From contig DASURP010000087.1 of NCBI GenBank assembly GCA_036279975.1, forward strand, positions 1 to 16,932: 16,932 bases of DNA, given 5' to 3'. The notes beneath the pieces were generated by a model. It ran no database searches, was not told the DNA's origin, and worked only from the letters and a program-made list of their open reading frames with translations. Below are positions 7,186 through 14,217 of the stretch, piece by piece. The position numbers and the translations under genes were made by a program. Every line of letters starts with the position of its first letter. Position 1 is the stretch's first letter. This DNA comes from 66-474 sp036279975 (GTDB taxonomy: Bacteria > Pseudomonadota > Gammaproteobacteria > Xanthomonadales > Rhodanobacteraceae).

Positions 7186-7542
7186 ATGGATACTGTTTTC
7201 ATCGAAGCGCTGGAAGTCGAAACCGTCATCGGCATCTACGACTGGGAACGCAAGATCCGCCAGAAGGTGGTGCTGGACCTCGAAATGGCTTTCGACAATG
7301 CGCGCGCGGCCGCCAGCGACACGATCGGGGACACGATCGATTACAAGGCGGTCGCCAAGCGCCTGATCGCCTTCATCGAGGGCTCCAGTTTCCAGTTGGT
7401 GGAAACCCTGGCCGAACGCTGCGCTGCAATTGTCCGCGACGAATTCGGCGTGGCGTGGCTGCGGCTGAGGCTGGCCAAGCCCGGCGCGGTCACGGGCGCG
7501 AAGGCCGTGGGCGTGGTCATAGAGCGCGGCAGCAAAGCATGA
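7186..7542 (+). CDS. folB: Dihydroneopterin aldolase
   Basis: A 118-residue enzyme of normal FolB length that cleaves 7,8-dihydroneopterin to 6-hydroxymethyl-dihydropterin and glycolaldehyde in folate synthesis; the family forms an octamer. The conserved Glu of IGIYDWERK (E21) and the catalytic Lys of LRLAKPGAV (K98) are present, along with DTIDY (49-53) and LVETLAE (71-77), which line the pterin site. GGAGG about 11 bases before the ATG lies in the end of tsaD. The gene starts 3 bases after tsaD and folK begins 4 bases after it, so the three are almost certainly co-transcribed. Confidence 0.95.
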   Translation: MDTVFIEALEVETVIGIYDWERKIRQKVVLDLEMAFDNARAAASDTIGDTIDYKAVAKRLIAFIEGSSFQLVETLAERCAAIVRDEFGVAWLRLRLAKPGAVTGAKAVGVVIERGSKA

Positions 7543-7546
7543 CGGC

Positions 7547-8032
7547 ATGGCGCGCGCGTACCTGAGCCTCGGTTCCAACGTCGATCCCGAACGGCATCTC
7601 GCCGACGCGGTGCAGGCCTTGCGCGAACGCTTCGGCGCACTGGTGGTGTCGCCGACCTACCGCAGCGCCGCGGTCGGCTTCACGGGCGCGGCGTTCCTGA
7701 ACGGCGCGGCGGCCTTCGACTGCGATACCACGCGCACGGCCCTGCGCGACTGGCTGCACGCACTGGAGGACGCCGGCGGGCGCGACCGCAACCTGCCCCG
7801 CTACGCCGATCGCACGCTGGACCTCGACATCGCGCTGTGGTGCGAAGGCGATGCCTGCAGCAGCGACCTCTCGCGCGCTGAATTCGAACGCGCGCACGTG
7901 CTGGCGCCGTTGGCCGACATCGCACCCGGCCTGCGCGAGCCGTTCACGGGAACGCCCCTGCGCGAACGCTGGCAGCGACTCGCGCCGACGCTGCCGGCAC
8001 TCGAAAGATTGCGCGACGACGCGCCCGGTTGA
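7547..8032 (+). CDS. folK: 2-amino-4-hydroxy-6-hydroxymethyldihydropteridine pyrophosphokinase
   Basis: A 161-residue HPPK that transfers pyrophosphate from ATP to 6-hydroxymethyl-dihydropterin, the step after FolB. The N-terminus AYLSLGSNV is characteristic. The signature RYADRTLDLDIALW holds the two magnesium-binding aspartates, D92 and D94, and the C-terminal FERAHVLAPLADIAP is the usual closing motif. It follows folB by 4 bases in the tsaD-folB-folK unit. Its 3' end lies 9 bases from the convergent EcsC-family gene, with no hairpin in the gap. Confidence 0.95.
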   Translation: MARAYLSLGSNVDPERHLADAVQALRERFGALVVSPTYRSAAVGFTGAAFLNGAAAFDCDTTRTALRDWLHALEDAGGRDRNLPRYADRTLDLDIALWCEGDACSSDLSRAEFERAHVLAPLADIAPGLREPFTGTPLRERWQRLAPTLPALERLRDDAPG

Positions 8033-8041
8033 CGGACCGCT

Positions 8042-8722
8042 TTACAACCCCGCCTCGCGCGCGTCCTGTGCGCGATCGCGCAGCACCCGTTGCGCGGGAA
8101 CTTCGATGCTGCGGTCGGCGGGGATGAACTCGACCTCGCGCGAAAACATCGAAATCGCGGTGCGCGCAACCTGGCGGGTGTCGTACCAGGCGTAGGCGCC
8201 GACCCCCAGCGCGCCGGCCACCGGCAGCATGCGCGCCAGCGAACTGCCCAGCGCGCGTTCGGACAACTTGATGCCGATGCGTTCGGCGATGCCCCGGATC
8301 GCGTGCGCGGTGGCGGCGTGCACCACCCAGCGCTGCCCGGCGCGCACCGCGAGATCGCGCACCGCCTGCGAGGCCGCGTGCCGGAACAGGCAGTACAGCA
8401 TCTGCTCGCGCGTCAGCGTGCTGCGCCGGCCGCAGGCGGCGGCGATGTCCGCCACCATCTGCGCCTGGATCTTCCATATCGCGACCAGCTCCGGCAGTAC
8501 CGTCAACCAGCCCAGCGGGCCGGGCGGCAATGCCAGCGACGACGAGGCCAGGAAAGCCTTGCGCCGCGCCGCCAGCGCGATGGCCCCGGCGCGTGCCCGC
8601 GGATGTTCGCGCGGATGTTCGCGACTGTCCGGGATATGCGAAAGGAAATCGAGGATCTGCTGCGCGATCCGCTGCGAGGGTTGCCCACGGGTGGCATGCG
8701 CGGCGGGAACGGAAGCGGCCAT
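8042..8722 (-). CDS. EcsC family protein
   Basis: A 226-residue protein with the EcsC-family core: LALPPGPLGWLTVLPELVAI (63-82) followed by a helix with WKIQAQMVADIAAACG, then LTREQMLYCLFRHAASQAVRD, and a glycine-rich hydrophobic stretch MLPVAGALGVGAYAWYDTR (165-183). The name comes from Bacillus EcsC, next to an ABC transporter, but no biochemical role is established; membrane association is likely. ATG 8722 is chosen because AGGA sits five bases upstream; the frame stays open further upstream with unconvincing sequence. A direct duplication of CGCGGATGTTCG (8598-8621) gives the repeat REHPREHP near residue 34. It lies 88 bases downstream of the pteridine reductase-like gene on the same strand. 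Confidence 0.85.
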   Translation of the reverse strand: MAASVPAAHATRGQPSQRIAQQILDFLSHIPDSREHPREHPRARAGAIALAARRKAFLASSSLALPPGPLGWLTVLPELVAIWKIQAQMVADIAAACGRRSTLTREQMLYCLFRHAASQAVRDLAVRAGQRWVVHAATAHAIRGIAERIGIKLSERALGSSLARMLPVAGALGVGAYAWYDTRQVARTAISMFSREVEFIPADRSIEVPAQRVLRDRAQDAREAGL

Positions 8723-8810
8723 CGGCGTCCTGGACAGTACGGGTACGTGTTCAACATGCCTTCGCCACGCGCACTCTGCAAGTCGTGCCGGCCCGCGCTT
8801 CAGCCGCCGC

Positions 8811-9560
8811 TCATGCGCCGAGGATGCGGCCGCCATCCACGCGCAGGGTCTGGCCGGTCACGTAGGCGGCATCGCGGACCAGCCACAGGACTGCGCCGGC
8901 GATGTCCTCCGGCGCGCCCTGCCGCCTGAGCGCCGCCTGTTCGTTCAAGGCCAGTTGCCGCGCCACGTCGTCATCGCCTTCCGGCGGCAGCATGTTGCCG
9001 GGCGCCACTGCATTCACCCGCACCCCGGGGCCAAGTTCCTGCGCCAGCGCGAAGGTCGCCATCCTGAGCGCGGCCTTGCTCATGCAATAGACCGCATGCC
9101 CGCGCAGCGGGCGTTCGGCGTAAATGTCGGTGATGTTGACGATGCAGCCACGCTGCCGGCCGAGGTGCGGCGCGGCGGCCTGCGCCAGCAGCAGCGGCGC
9201 ACGCGCATTGGCGGCGAACAGCCCATCCCATTGCGCCGGCGTCACCGAGCCCAACGGCGTCGGGCGGAACGTCGAAGCGTTGTTGACCAGCGCATCGAGG
9301 CGGCCAAAGCGCGCAACCACGGCATCGACCAGGCCCGGCAAGCTTTCGGCATCGGCGAGGTCGGCCTGCACGACCAGCGTCGAGCCCGCGCGCGCAGCTT
9401 CGAGTTCCGCAGCCAGCGTTTCCAGCTCGGCGCGCGAATGGCGGTAGTGCAGCGCCAGGTCGTAGCCCGCCGCGTGCAGGCTGCGCGCGATCGCCGCGCC
9501 GATCCGGCGCGCGGCGCCGGTGATCAGGGCGACCGGTCGAGGGTTGGTCTGGGCGTGCAT
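8811..9560 (-). CDS. Pteridine reductase-type short-chain dehydrogenase
   Basis: A 249-residue Rossmann-fold SDR. The cofactor loop reads TGAARRIG (14-21), the TGxxxRxG form typical of pteridine reductases (PTR1/FolM) rather than the usual TGxxxGIG, and HYRHS (38-42) follows as in NADPH-using members. NNAS is at 93-96. The catalytic residues are D145 in NITDIYAERPLRG and the Y158-x3-K162 motif in YCMSK. Such enzymes reduce dihydrofolate, dihydromonapterin or biopterin with NADPH. GGAG six bases before the ATG supports the start. It diverges from the MidA-like gene across 63 bases and lies about 0.8 kb from folB-folK, which fits a pterin substrate. The exact substrate cannot be read from sequence. 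Confidence 0.85.
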   Translation of the reverse strand: MHAQTNPRPVALITGAARRIGAAIARSLHAAGYDLALHYRHSRAELETLAAELEAARAGSTLVVQADLADAESLPGLVDAVVARFGRLDALVNNASTFRPTPLGSVTPAQWDGLFAANARAPLLLAQAAAPHLGRQRGCIVNITDIYAERPLRGHAVYCMSKAALRMATFALAQELGPGVRVNAVAPGNMLPPEGDDDVARQLALNEQAALRRQGAPEDIAGAVLWLVRDAAYVTGQTLRVDGGRILGA

Positions 9561-9623
9561 GCGGACTCCATCCCGCTATGCTGCACGATTCCCGTACCTG
9601 CGGCAAACCCGCGCGCCACCCGC

Positions 9624-10817
9624 TTGGACACTTCCCTGCCCGAACCCTCCGTCGAGGAAATCGCGCATGCCGCGCGCCTGGCCGACGTGATCCGCCAGGA
9701 AATCGCGGCGACCGGGCCGGTTTCGTTCGCGCGCTTCATGGAGCGCTGCCTGTACACCCCGGGGCTGGGCTACTACAGCGCGGGAAGATTGAAGTTCGGC
9801 AAGGCCGGCGATTTCGTCACGGCGCCGGAACTGGGGCCGCTGTTCGCGCGCTGCGTCGCGCGCGCCACCGCGCCCGCGCTGCGCGCCTGCGGCGAGGAGG
9901 CGGTGTGGTTCGAACTCGGCGGCGGCAGCGGCGCATTCGCGCGCGATTGCCTGTTCGAATTGCAGGCGCTGGACGCATTGCCGGGGCATTACTGGCTGCT
10001 GGAACCTTCCGCCGACCTGCGCGAGCGCCAGCGCGAAACCCTGCACGCGACCTTGCCGGCGCCATTGTTCGCGCGCTGCGCCTGGCTGGAGCGCCCGCCG
10101 CAGCACGCGTGGACGGGGGTGCTGTTCGCCAACGAGGTGCTGGACGCGTTGCCGGTCACGCGCTTCACGGTGCAGGGCGGCGAGGTGTTCGAGGAACACG
10201 TCGCCGCCAACGGCAATGGCGCCTTCGTGCGCGCGGACCGCCCGGCCGACCCGCTGGTCGCGGGGGCGGTGCGGCACCTGCAAAGGCGGCTCGGCCGCGA
10301 GTTCGAGGGCAGCTATCGCTCGGAGGTGCTGCCGCAATTGCCGTGGTGGCTGGAGGCGATCGCGGGCGAGCAGACCCGCGGCGCGGCCTTGTTCGTCGAT
10401 TACGGCTACGTGCGCCGCGAGTTCTACCTGCCCGAGCGCCGCGACGGCACCCTGCTCTGCCACTACCGCCACCGCGCGCACGCCGATCCGTTCGTCCTGC
10501 CGGGCCTGCAGGACATCACCGCCTCGGTGGATTTCACCGCGCTGGCCGAAGCCGGAATCGGCGCCGGTTTCGAACTGGTCGCGTACGCCTTGCAGTGGGA
10601 ATTCCTGGTTGCCGCGGGGCTGGAAGCGGTCTTCGCCGACGCCCGCGACGCCGCCGTGGACGAAGCCGCGCGCTACGCGCTGGCGCAACAGGTCAAGCGC
10701 CTGACCCTGCCGGGCGAAATGGGCGAGCGCTTCCAGGCCATGCTGTTCGCGCGCGACCTCGACCCCGAGGAAACCTTCGCGCCCCTGCTCGCGATCGACC
10801 GCAGCACCCGCCTCTGA
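9624..10817 (+). CDS. MidA/NDUFAF7-like SAM-dependent methyltransferase
   Basis: About 397 residues matching the COG1565 (MidA/NDUFAF7) family over full length. The N-terminus has FARFMERCLYTPGLGYY (35-51) and GDFVTAPEL (62-70). SAM motif I is WFELGGGSGAFARD (95-108), and FANEVLDALPV (168-178) follows. The mitochondrial relative methylates an arginine of the complex I subunit NDUFS2; the bacterial role is unproven. No ATG or GTG exists at the expected N-terminus in this frame. TTG 9624 gives the usual leader (MDTSLPEPSVEEIAHAARLA) but has no clear ribosome-binding site, so the exact start is uncertain. An ATG at 9578 is in a different frame. It is separated from the hydrolase gene by 121 bases. 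Confidence 0.88.
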   Translation: MDTSLPEPSVEEIAHAARLADVIRQEIAATGPVSFARFMERCLYTPGLGYYSAGRLKFGKAGDFVTAPELGPLFARCVARATAPALRACGEEAVWFELGGGSGAFARDCLFELQALDALPGHYWLLEPSADLRERQRETLHATLPAPLFARCAWLERPPQHAWTGVLFANEVLDALPVTRFTVQGGEVFEEHVAANGNGAFVRADRPADPLVAGAVRHLQRRLGREFEGSYRSEVLPQLPWWLEAIAGEQTRGAALFVDYGYVRREFYLPERRDGTLLCHYRHRAHADPFVLPGLQDITASVDFTALAEAGIGAGFELVAYALQWEFLVAAGLEAVFADARDAAVDEAARYALAQQVKRLTLPGEMGERFQAMLFARDLDPEETFAPLLAIDRSTRL

Positions 10818-10938
10818 CGCGCTCGACGAAACCTCGCTGAAAGGCAAGCGGAGGATGCTGTGCCGGGGCCGACGCGTGCCAGCGCGAAACGCGGGGCGAT
10901 CGTCGGAGGCGAGGCTGGCGGTGGCAACGGGTCGATCC

Positions 10939-11802
10939 ATGGTCAGGCAAACGGATTTCCTGCTGCGCGGCGGGCGCGCCGGGGTGCTGCTGATCCATGA
11001 CCTGACCGGCACGCCCGCGGACATGCGTTCGGTCGGCAAGGGCTTGAACCGCGCCGGCTTCAGCGTGTACGGGATGCAGCTTGCGGGACACTGCGGCAGC
11101 GAGGCGGACCTGCTCGGGACCGGGTGGCGCGACTGGGCGCGCAGCGTCGCGAGCGCGGCCGAACGGCTGCGCCACGAAGTCGATCACCTGTTCGTCGCGG
11201 GGGCGTCGATGGGTTCGGTGCTGGCGCTGAACCTCGCGATCGAACGCCCGCAGTGGGTGAGCGGGCTCGGCCTGTACGGCAGCACGTTCATCCAGGACGG
11301 CTGGAGCGTCCCGCGCCTGACGCGACTGTCGTGCCTGCTGCCGCTGGCTTGCGGCCTGGGCCTGTTCAGGCGGCGTCGGTTCCCGGCACGCTTTCCGTTC
11401 GGGATCAAGGACGAGCGCGTGCGGATGCGCATCGCCGGCGCGCTGTCGAACGGCCACGGTCATGGCGTCGGCCTGCAAGGCGAGCCATGGCCGTCGCTGG
11501 CGGAATTCCGCAAGCTGGTCTGGCACGTGCGGCCGCGGCTGCGGGACGTCCGCTCGCCAGCGCTGATCATGCACGCCGCCGATGACGACATCGCCAGCGT
11601 GCGCAACGTGCGCATGCTCGAACGCCGCGTCACCGGACCCACCGAAACCGTGCTGCTGAACAACAGCTACCACCGGATCACGCTCGACGGCGAACGCGAC
11701 AAGGTGATCGCGCGCTCGGTCGATTTCTTTTCGCGCATCCTCAGCGAGAGCCCCGTACGAATCCCGCGCGCGCGCGTATTCGCGGCGCGCTCGGTGGCCT
11801 GA
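10939..11802 (+). CDS. Alpha/beta hydrolase, carboxylesterase-like
   Basis: A 287-residue alpha/beta hydrolase of the carboxylesterase/S33 type. The nucleophile elbow is GASMG (88-92, Ser90). The acid is probably in HAADDDIAS (D215-D217), and the histidine is H245 in NNSYHRITLDGERDKVI, a context typical of Est30-like esterases. The first turn reads LLIHDLTGTPADM; relatives usually have HG there, so Asp21 takes the oxyanion-hole position. There is no signal peptide, so it is probably cytosolic; substrate unknown. The start is uncertain: ATG 10939 and GTG 10921 both fit, and the frame remains open to ATG 10855. The last 20 residues (from SPVRIPRARV) are poorly structured and may be a lineage-specific tail. 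Confidence 0.82.
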   Translation: MVRQTDFLLRGGRAGVLLIHDLTGTPADMRSVGKGLNRAGFSVYGMQLAGHCGSEADLLGTGWRDWARSVASAAERLRHEVDHLFVAGASMGSVLALNLAIERPQWVSGLGLYGSTFIQDGWSVPRLTRLSCLLPLACGLGLFRRRRFPARFPFGIKDERVRMRIAGALSNGHGHGVGLQGEPWPSLAEFRKLVWHVRPRLRDVRSPALIMHAADDDIASVRNVRMLERRVTGPTETVLLNNSYHRITLDGERDKVIARSVDFFSRILSESPVRIPRARVFAARSVA

Positions 11803-11840
11803 GCGGACGGGGCTGCGGGCTCCACGACCACTGCCATCCT

Positions 11841-11872
11841 GCCGCCATCCGGCGGCGCGCGCACGATCGTGC
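11841..11872. repeat. Inverted repeats downstream of the hydrolase gene
   Basis: GCCGCC-ATCC-GGCGGC (11841-11856) is a six-base-pair hairpin, followed four bases later by the perfect 12-base palindrome GCACGATCGTGC (11861-11872). They lie 39 bases after the hydrolase stop. No T-run follows on the plus strand, so termination is only a possibility; the palindrome could also be a protein-binding site. Confidence 0.4.
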
Positions 11873-11887
11873 CGCACGGGTTCCGCG

Positions 11888-12145
11888 ATGGGTGACGAAA
11901 TAGAAAAAAACCGTGCTTGCGATCATCGCCCGGGAAACCGCGCTCGACACGGACAAGCTGACTTCCGATGCGACCCTCAAGGCCCCGAATATCCATTCAC
12001 CGGGCGCGCTCCAGGTCATTGCACGCTCGGGGACCCTCCAGGATCCAGGCCTCCGGCCGCGATCCCGGTTTCGATACCGGCTCGCTGCAGGGGCTGGTGC
12101 ATGCGGCCGGGAAACGGCTGGCTGCGAAGCCGGACCCGCCCCGAA
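11888..12145 (+). pseudogene. Decayed acyl carrier protein-like gene
   Basis: Three reading frames in succession resemble one acyl carrier protein of about 80-90 residues. Frame one starts at ATG 11888 as MGDEIEK and reaches a run of seven A's (11904-11910). With one A fewer it would continue as TVLAIIARETALDTDKLTSD and then ATLK. The next stretch, NIHSPGALQVI, aligns with the carrier motif GIDSLxALxVI; its Ser codon is 11997-11999. Asp-to-His and Leu-to-Pro changes flank the serine, each one base from the expected codon. From 12061 another frame reads DTGSLQGLVHAAGKRLAAK, like the closing helix of such proteins, with part of the middle apparently missing. Intact carrier protein cannot be made from this reading. 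The alternative is chance resemblance in GC-rich intergenic DNA; the N-terminal half is the stronger part. Confidence 0.5.
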
Positions 12146-12211
12146 ACGCCGCCCGCGGCCTGATGTGGATCCGCCGCCCAGGCGCCGTGGCCCACGGCGT
12201 ACCGCTTTCCG

Positions 12212-13258
12212 TCAAGCCACCTGCCGCGCGGGATGCGCTGCTTCCGGAAACGCACGCGCAAGCCAGTCCGGCACCGCGATTCCCTTGCTGCGCAGGAACG
12301 CCGGGTTGAACAGCTTCTTCGAATAGCGCGTGCCGGCGTCGGCCAGCACCGTGACGATCACGTGGCCAGGCCCGAGCTCGCGCGCCAGCCGGATCGCGCC
12401 GGCAAGGTTGACGCCGGACGAACCGCCCAGGCACAGCCCTTCCTCGCTCAGCAGCGCGTGCAGCAGCGGCACCGATTCGGCATCGGGGATGCTGTACGCG
12501 CTGTCGATCCGCGCAGCCTCGAAGTTGGCGGTGATGCGGCTGGAACCGATGCCCTCGGTGATGGAATTGCCCTCGGCCACGAGTTCGCCGCGGTTGATGA
12601 AATTGGCCAGCGCTGAACCCGCCGGGTCGGCGAGCGCGATCCGCACGCCCGGCTTGCGCGATTTCAATCCCCGCGCGACGCCCGCCAGCGTGCCGCCGGT
12701 GCCCGCCGAGCACACGAAGCCGTCCACCGCACCGCCGGTTTCGTTCCAGATCTCGACCGCCGTGGTGCGTTCGTGGAAGTCGCGGTTGGCGGTGTTGTCG
12801 AACTGGTTGGCGAACCAGGCGCTGCCGGGCGCCCTGGCGTTCAACGCATCCGCCAGCGCGCTGGCGATGTGCACGTAGTGCTTGGGGTCGGCGAACTTCG
12901 CCGCCGGCACCAGCCGCACCTCGGCCCCGGTCAACCGCAATGCGTCGATTTTTTCGGCGCTCTGGGTTTCCGGCATCACGATGATGCTGCGATAGCCGCG
13001 GCTGGCGCCGAGCAGCGCCAACCCGATCCCGGTGTTGCCCGCGGTGCCTTCCACCAGCGTGCCGCCGGGACGGATGAGGCCGCGTCGTTCGGCGTCGTCG
13101 AGCAGGCCCAGCGCGGTGCGATCCTTGATCGAGCCGCCCGGGTTCAGCCACTCCGCCTTGCCGAGGATTTCGCAACCGGTGGCCGCGGACGCACGCCGCA
13201 GGCGGATCAGCGGCGTGTGCCCGACGGCCGCCGCGAAGTCGGCGCGTGCGTGGATCAT
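12212..13258 (-). CDS. PLP-dependent cysteine synthase/desulfhydrase (CysK/Cds1-like)
   Basis: A 348-residue fold-type II PLP enzyme. The cofactor lysine is K45 in NPGGSIKDRTALG, the substrate/PLP loop is GTAGNTGIGLAL (71-82), the phosphate-binding loop is GTGGTL (186-191), and GGSSGVN (278-284) closes the site. Stretches such as ANQFDNTANR (150-159), SITEGIG and TRYSKKLFNP resemble, from memory, the subgroup containing mycobacterial Cds1, a cysteine desulfhydrase that releases sulfide, rather than classical CysK. O-acetylserine sulfhydrylase activity remains possible. The start ATG overlaps the peroxiredoxin stop by four bases (ATGA), so the two are translationally coupled. A CysB-like regulator diverges from this pair, which fits cysteine or sulfide handling. 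Confidence 0.88.
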   Translation of the reverse strand: MIHARADFAAAVGHTPLIRLRRASAATGCEILGKAEWLNPGGSIKDRTALGLLDDAERRGLIRPGGTLVEGTAGNTGIGLALLGASRGYRSIIVMPETQSAEKIDALRLTGAEVRLVPAAKFADPKHYVHIASALADALNARAPGSAWFANQFDNTANRDFHERTTAVEIWNETGGAVDGFVCSAGTGGTLAGVARGLKSRKPGVRIALADPAGSALANFINRGELVAEGNSITEGIGSSRITANFEAARIDSAYSIPDAESVPLLHALLSEEGLCLGGSSGVNLAGAIRLARELGPGHVIVTVLADAGTRYSKKLFNPAFLRSKGIAVPDWLARAFPEAAHPARQVA

Positions 13259-13902
13259 GCGACCTTCGTCTTCGCCTGCGCGGGCTTGGCGAAACGCAGG
13301 TACGGCTTGACCTTGCGCACGCCTTCGAACTGCCGGTCCGCGTCGGCGTCGGAAAGCTTCGGCGAAACCACGATGTCGTCGCCCGGCCGCCAGTCCACCG
13401 GGGTCGAAACGGGTTGGCTGTCGGTGAGCTGCAACGCATCGATGGCGCGCAGGATTTCATCGATGTTGCGGCCCACGCTGGGCGGATAGGTCAGGATGAT
13501 GCGCACCTTGCGCTGCGGGTCGATGATGAACACCGAGCGCACCGTCACTTTCGGGTCGGCCTCGGGGTGGAACATGCCATACCGTTTCGCGACCTCGAGC
13601 TCGGGATCGGCGAGGATCGGGTAGTTGACCTCGGCGCCGCCGACCTCGGCGACGTCGCGCGACCACTTGCGATGCTCCTCCACCGGGTCGACCGACAAAC
13701 CCAGCAGCTTGGCGCCGCGCCGGTCGAATTCGCCCTTGCGGCGGGCGAACGCGCCCAGCTCGGTGGTGCAGATGGGCGTGAAATCCTTGGGGTGCGAGAA
13801 GAACACGACCCAGTGGTCGCGCGCATAGGCGCTGAAATGCAGCGGTCCCTGGGTGGAATCGAGGGTGAAATCGGGGGCGATCTGGCCCAGTTGCAAACTC
13901 AT
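13255..13902 (-). CDS. 1-Cys peroxiredoxin (Prx6-type)
   Basis: A 215-residue thiol peroxidase that reduces hydrogen peroxide or organic peroxides. The active-site motif PKDFTPICTTE places the peroxidatic cysteine at C45, after HWVVFFSHP. The C-terminal 1-cysPrx domain (about 140-200) has YPPSVGRNIDEILRAIDALQ and PVDWRPGDDIVV. C45 is the only cysteine in the whole protein, so there is no resolving cysteine and an external thiol must recycle it. GAGGA about six bases before ATG 13902 supports the start; the frame is open 93 bases further upstream without a family-like sequence. It is the first gene of a two-gene unit with the CysK/Cds1-like enzyme, which suggests peroxide and cysteine metabolism are controlled together. 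Confidence 0.94.
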   Translation of the reverse strand: MSLQLGQIAPDFTLDSTQGPLHFSAYARDHWVVFFSHPKDFTPICTTELGAFARRKGEFDRRGAKLLGLSVDPVEEHRKWSRDVAEVGGAEVNYPILADPELEVAKRYGMFHPEADPKVTVRSVFIIDPQRKVRIILTYPPSVGRNIDEILRAIDALQLTDSQPVSTPVDWRPGDDIVVSPKLSDADADRQFEGVRKVKPYLRFAKPAQAKTKVA

Positions 13903-14217
13903 GGTGGTGTCCTCGGGTTGGAAAACGGTGCTCGGAAGCCGTTGCACACGGCACGTTTGATTGAGACAACTCCGTCGCGACATCGTTCTGCCCACCGCAC
14001 GCAGCGCCTCACGTCGATCCCGCGCGACGGGTGGCCAGGCCGCGGACGCCTATACAGTCTGGATCCGTGCATCCGCATCCGGAAATACATTTCGCAGCGT
14101 CCCTTATGCGTTTGTGTTATATGTCGATATGGATGGATGGACGTCCGCGGGCCGGCTTCGCGCAGCGTGCCGTGCCACGCTTCGATCGCCACGCCTGCAA
14201 CCGCACGGAAACCCCGG
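13903..14217. promoter_or_regulatory. Divergent control region between the peroxiredoxin operon and cysB
   Basis: This 315-base stretch has no gene and separates two divergent units, so it should carry promoters in both directions. Bases 14083-14140 are AT-richer than the surroundings. They contain the 12-base inverted repeat GAAAT-AC-ATTTC (14082-14093) and TGTTATATG (14115-14123), which could be an extended -10 box for the plus-strand regulator; no good -35 is visible. GGATCCGTGCATCCGCATCC (14061-14080) shows repeated GCATCC. No convincing promoter for the minus-strand genes was found by eye. A LysR-family regulator commonly binds such a divergent region, which makes autoregulation plausible. 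Confidence 0.4.

Noticed and set aside
8598..8624. Tandem 12-base repeat in the EcsC-family gene considered as a repeat array
   Set aside because: Only two copies and in frame; a small coding duplication, not a CRISPR or satellite array.
8229..9623. Long upstream extension of the MidA-like frame
   Set aside because: It runs antisense through the EcsC and pteridine reductase genes, is Arg-rich and has no family similarity; the true N-terminus is near 9624.
9576..11039. 487-residue minus-strand open frame opposite the methyltransferase
   Set aside because: Composition is that of an antisense shadow, and the plus strand has clear SAM-binding motifs.
11904..11910. A7 run considered as the T-tract of a minus-strand terminator
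   Set aside because: No stable stem with a reasonable loop lies directly before it on the minus strand; the frameshift reading explains it better.
13246..14217. Upstream extension of the cysB frame across the peroxiredoxin gene
   Set aside because: The LysR helix-turn-helix starts at ATG 14218, and the extension is antisense to a well-supported peroxiredoxin.
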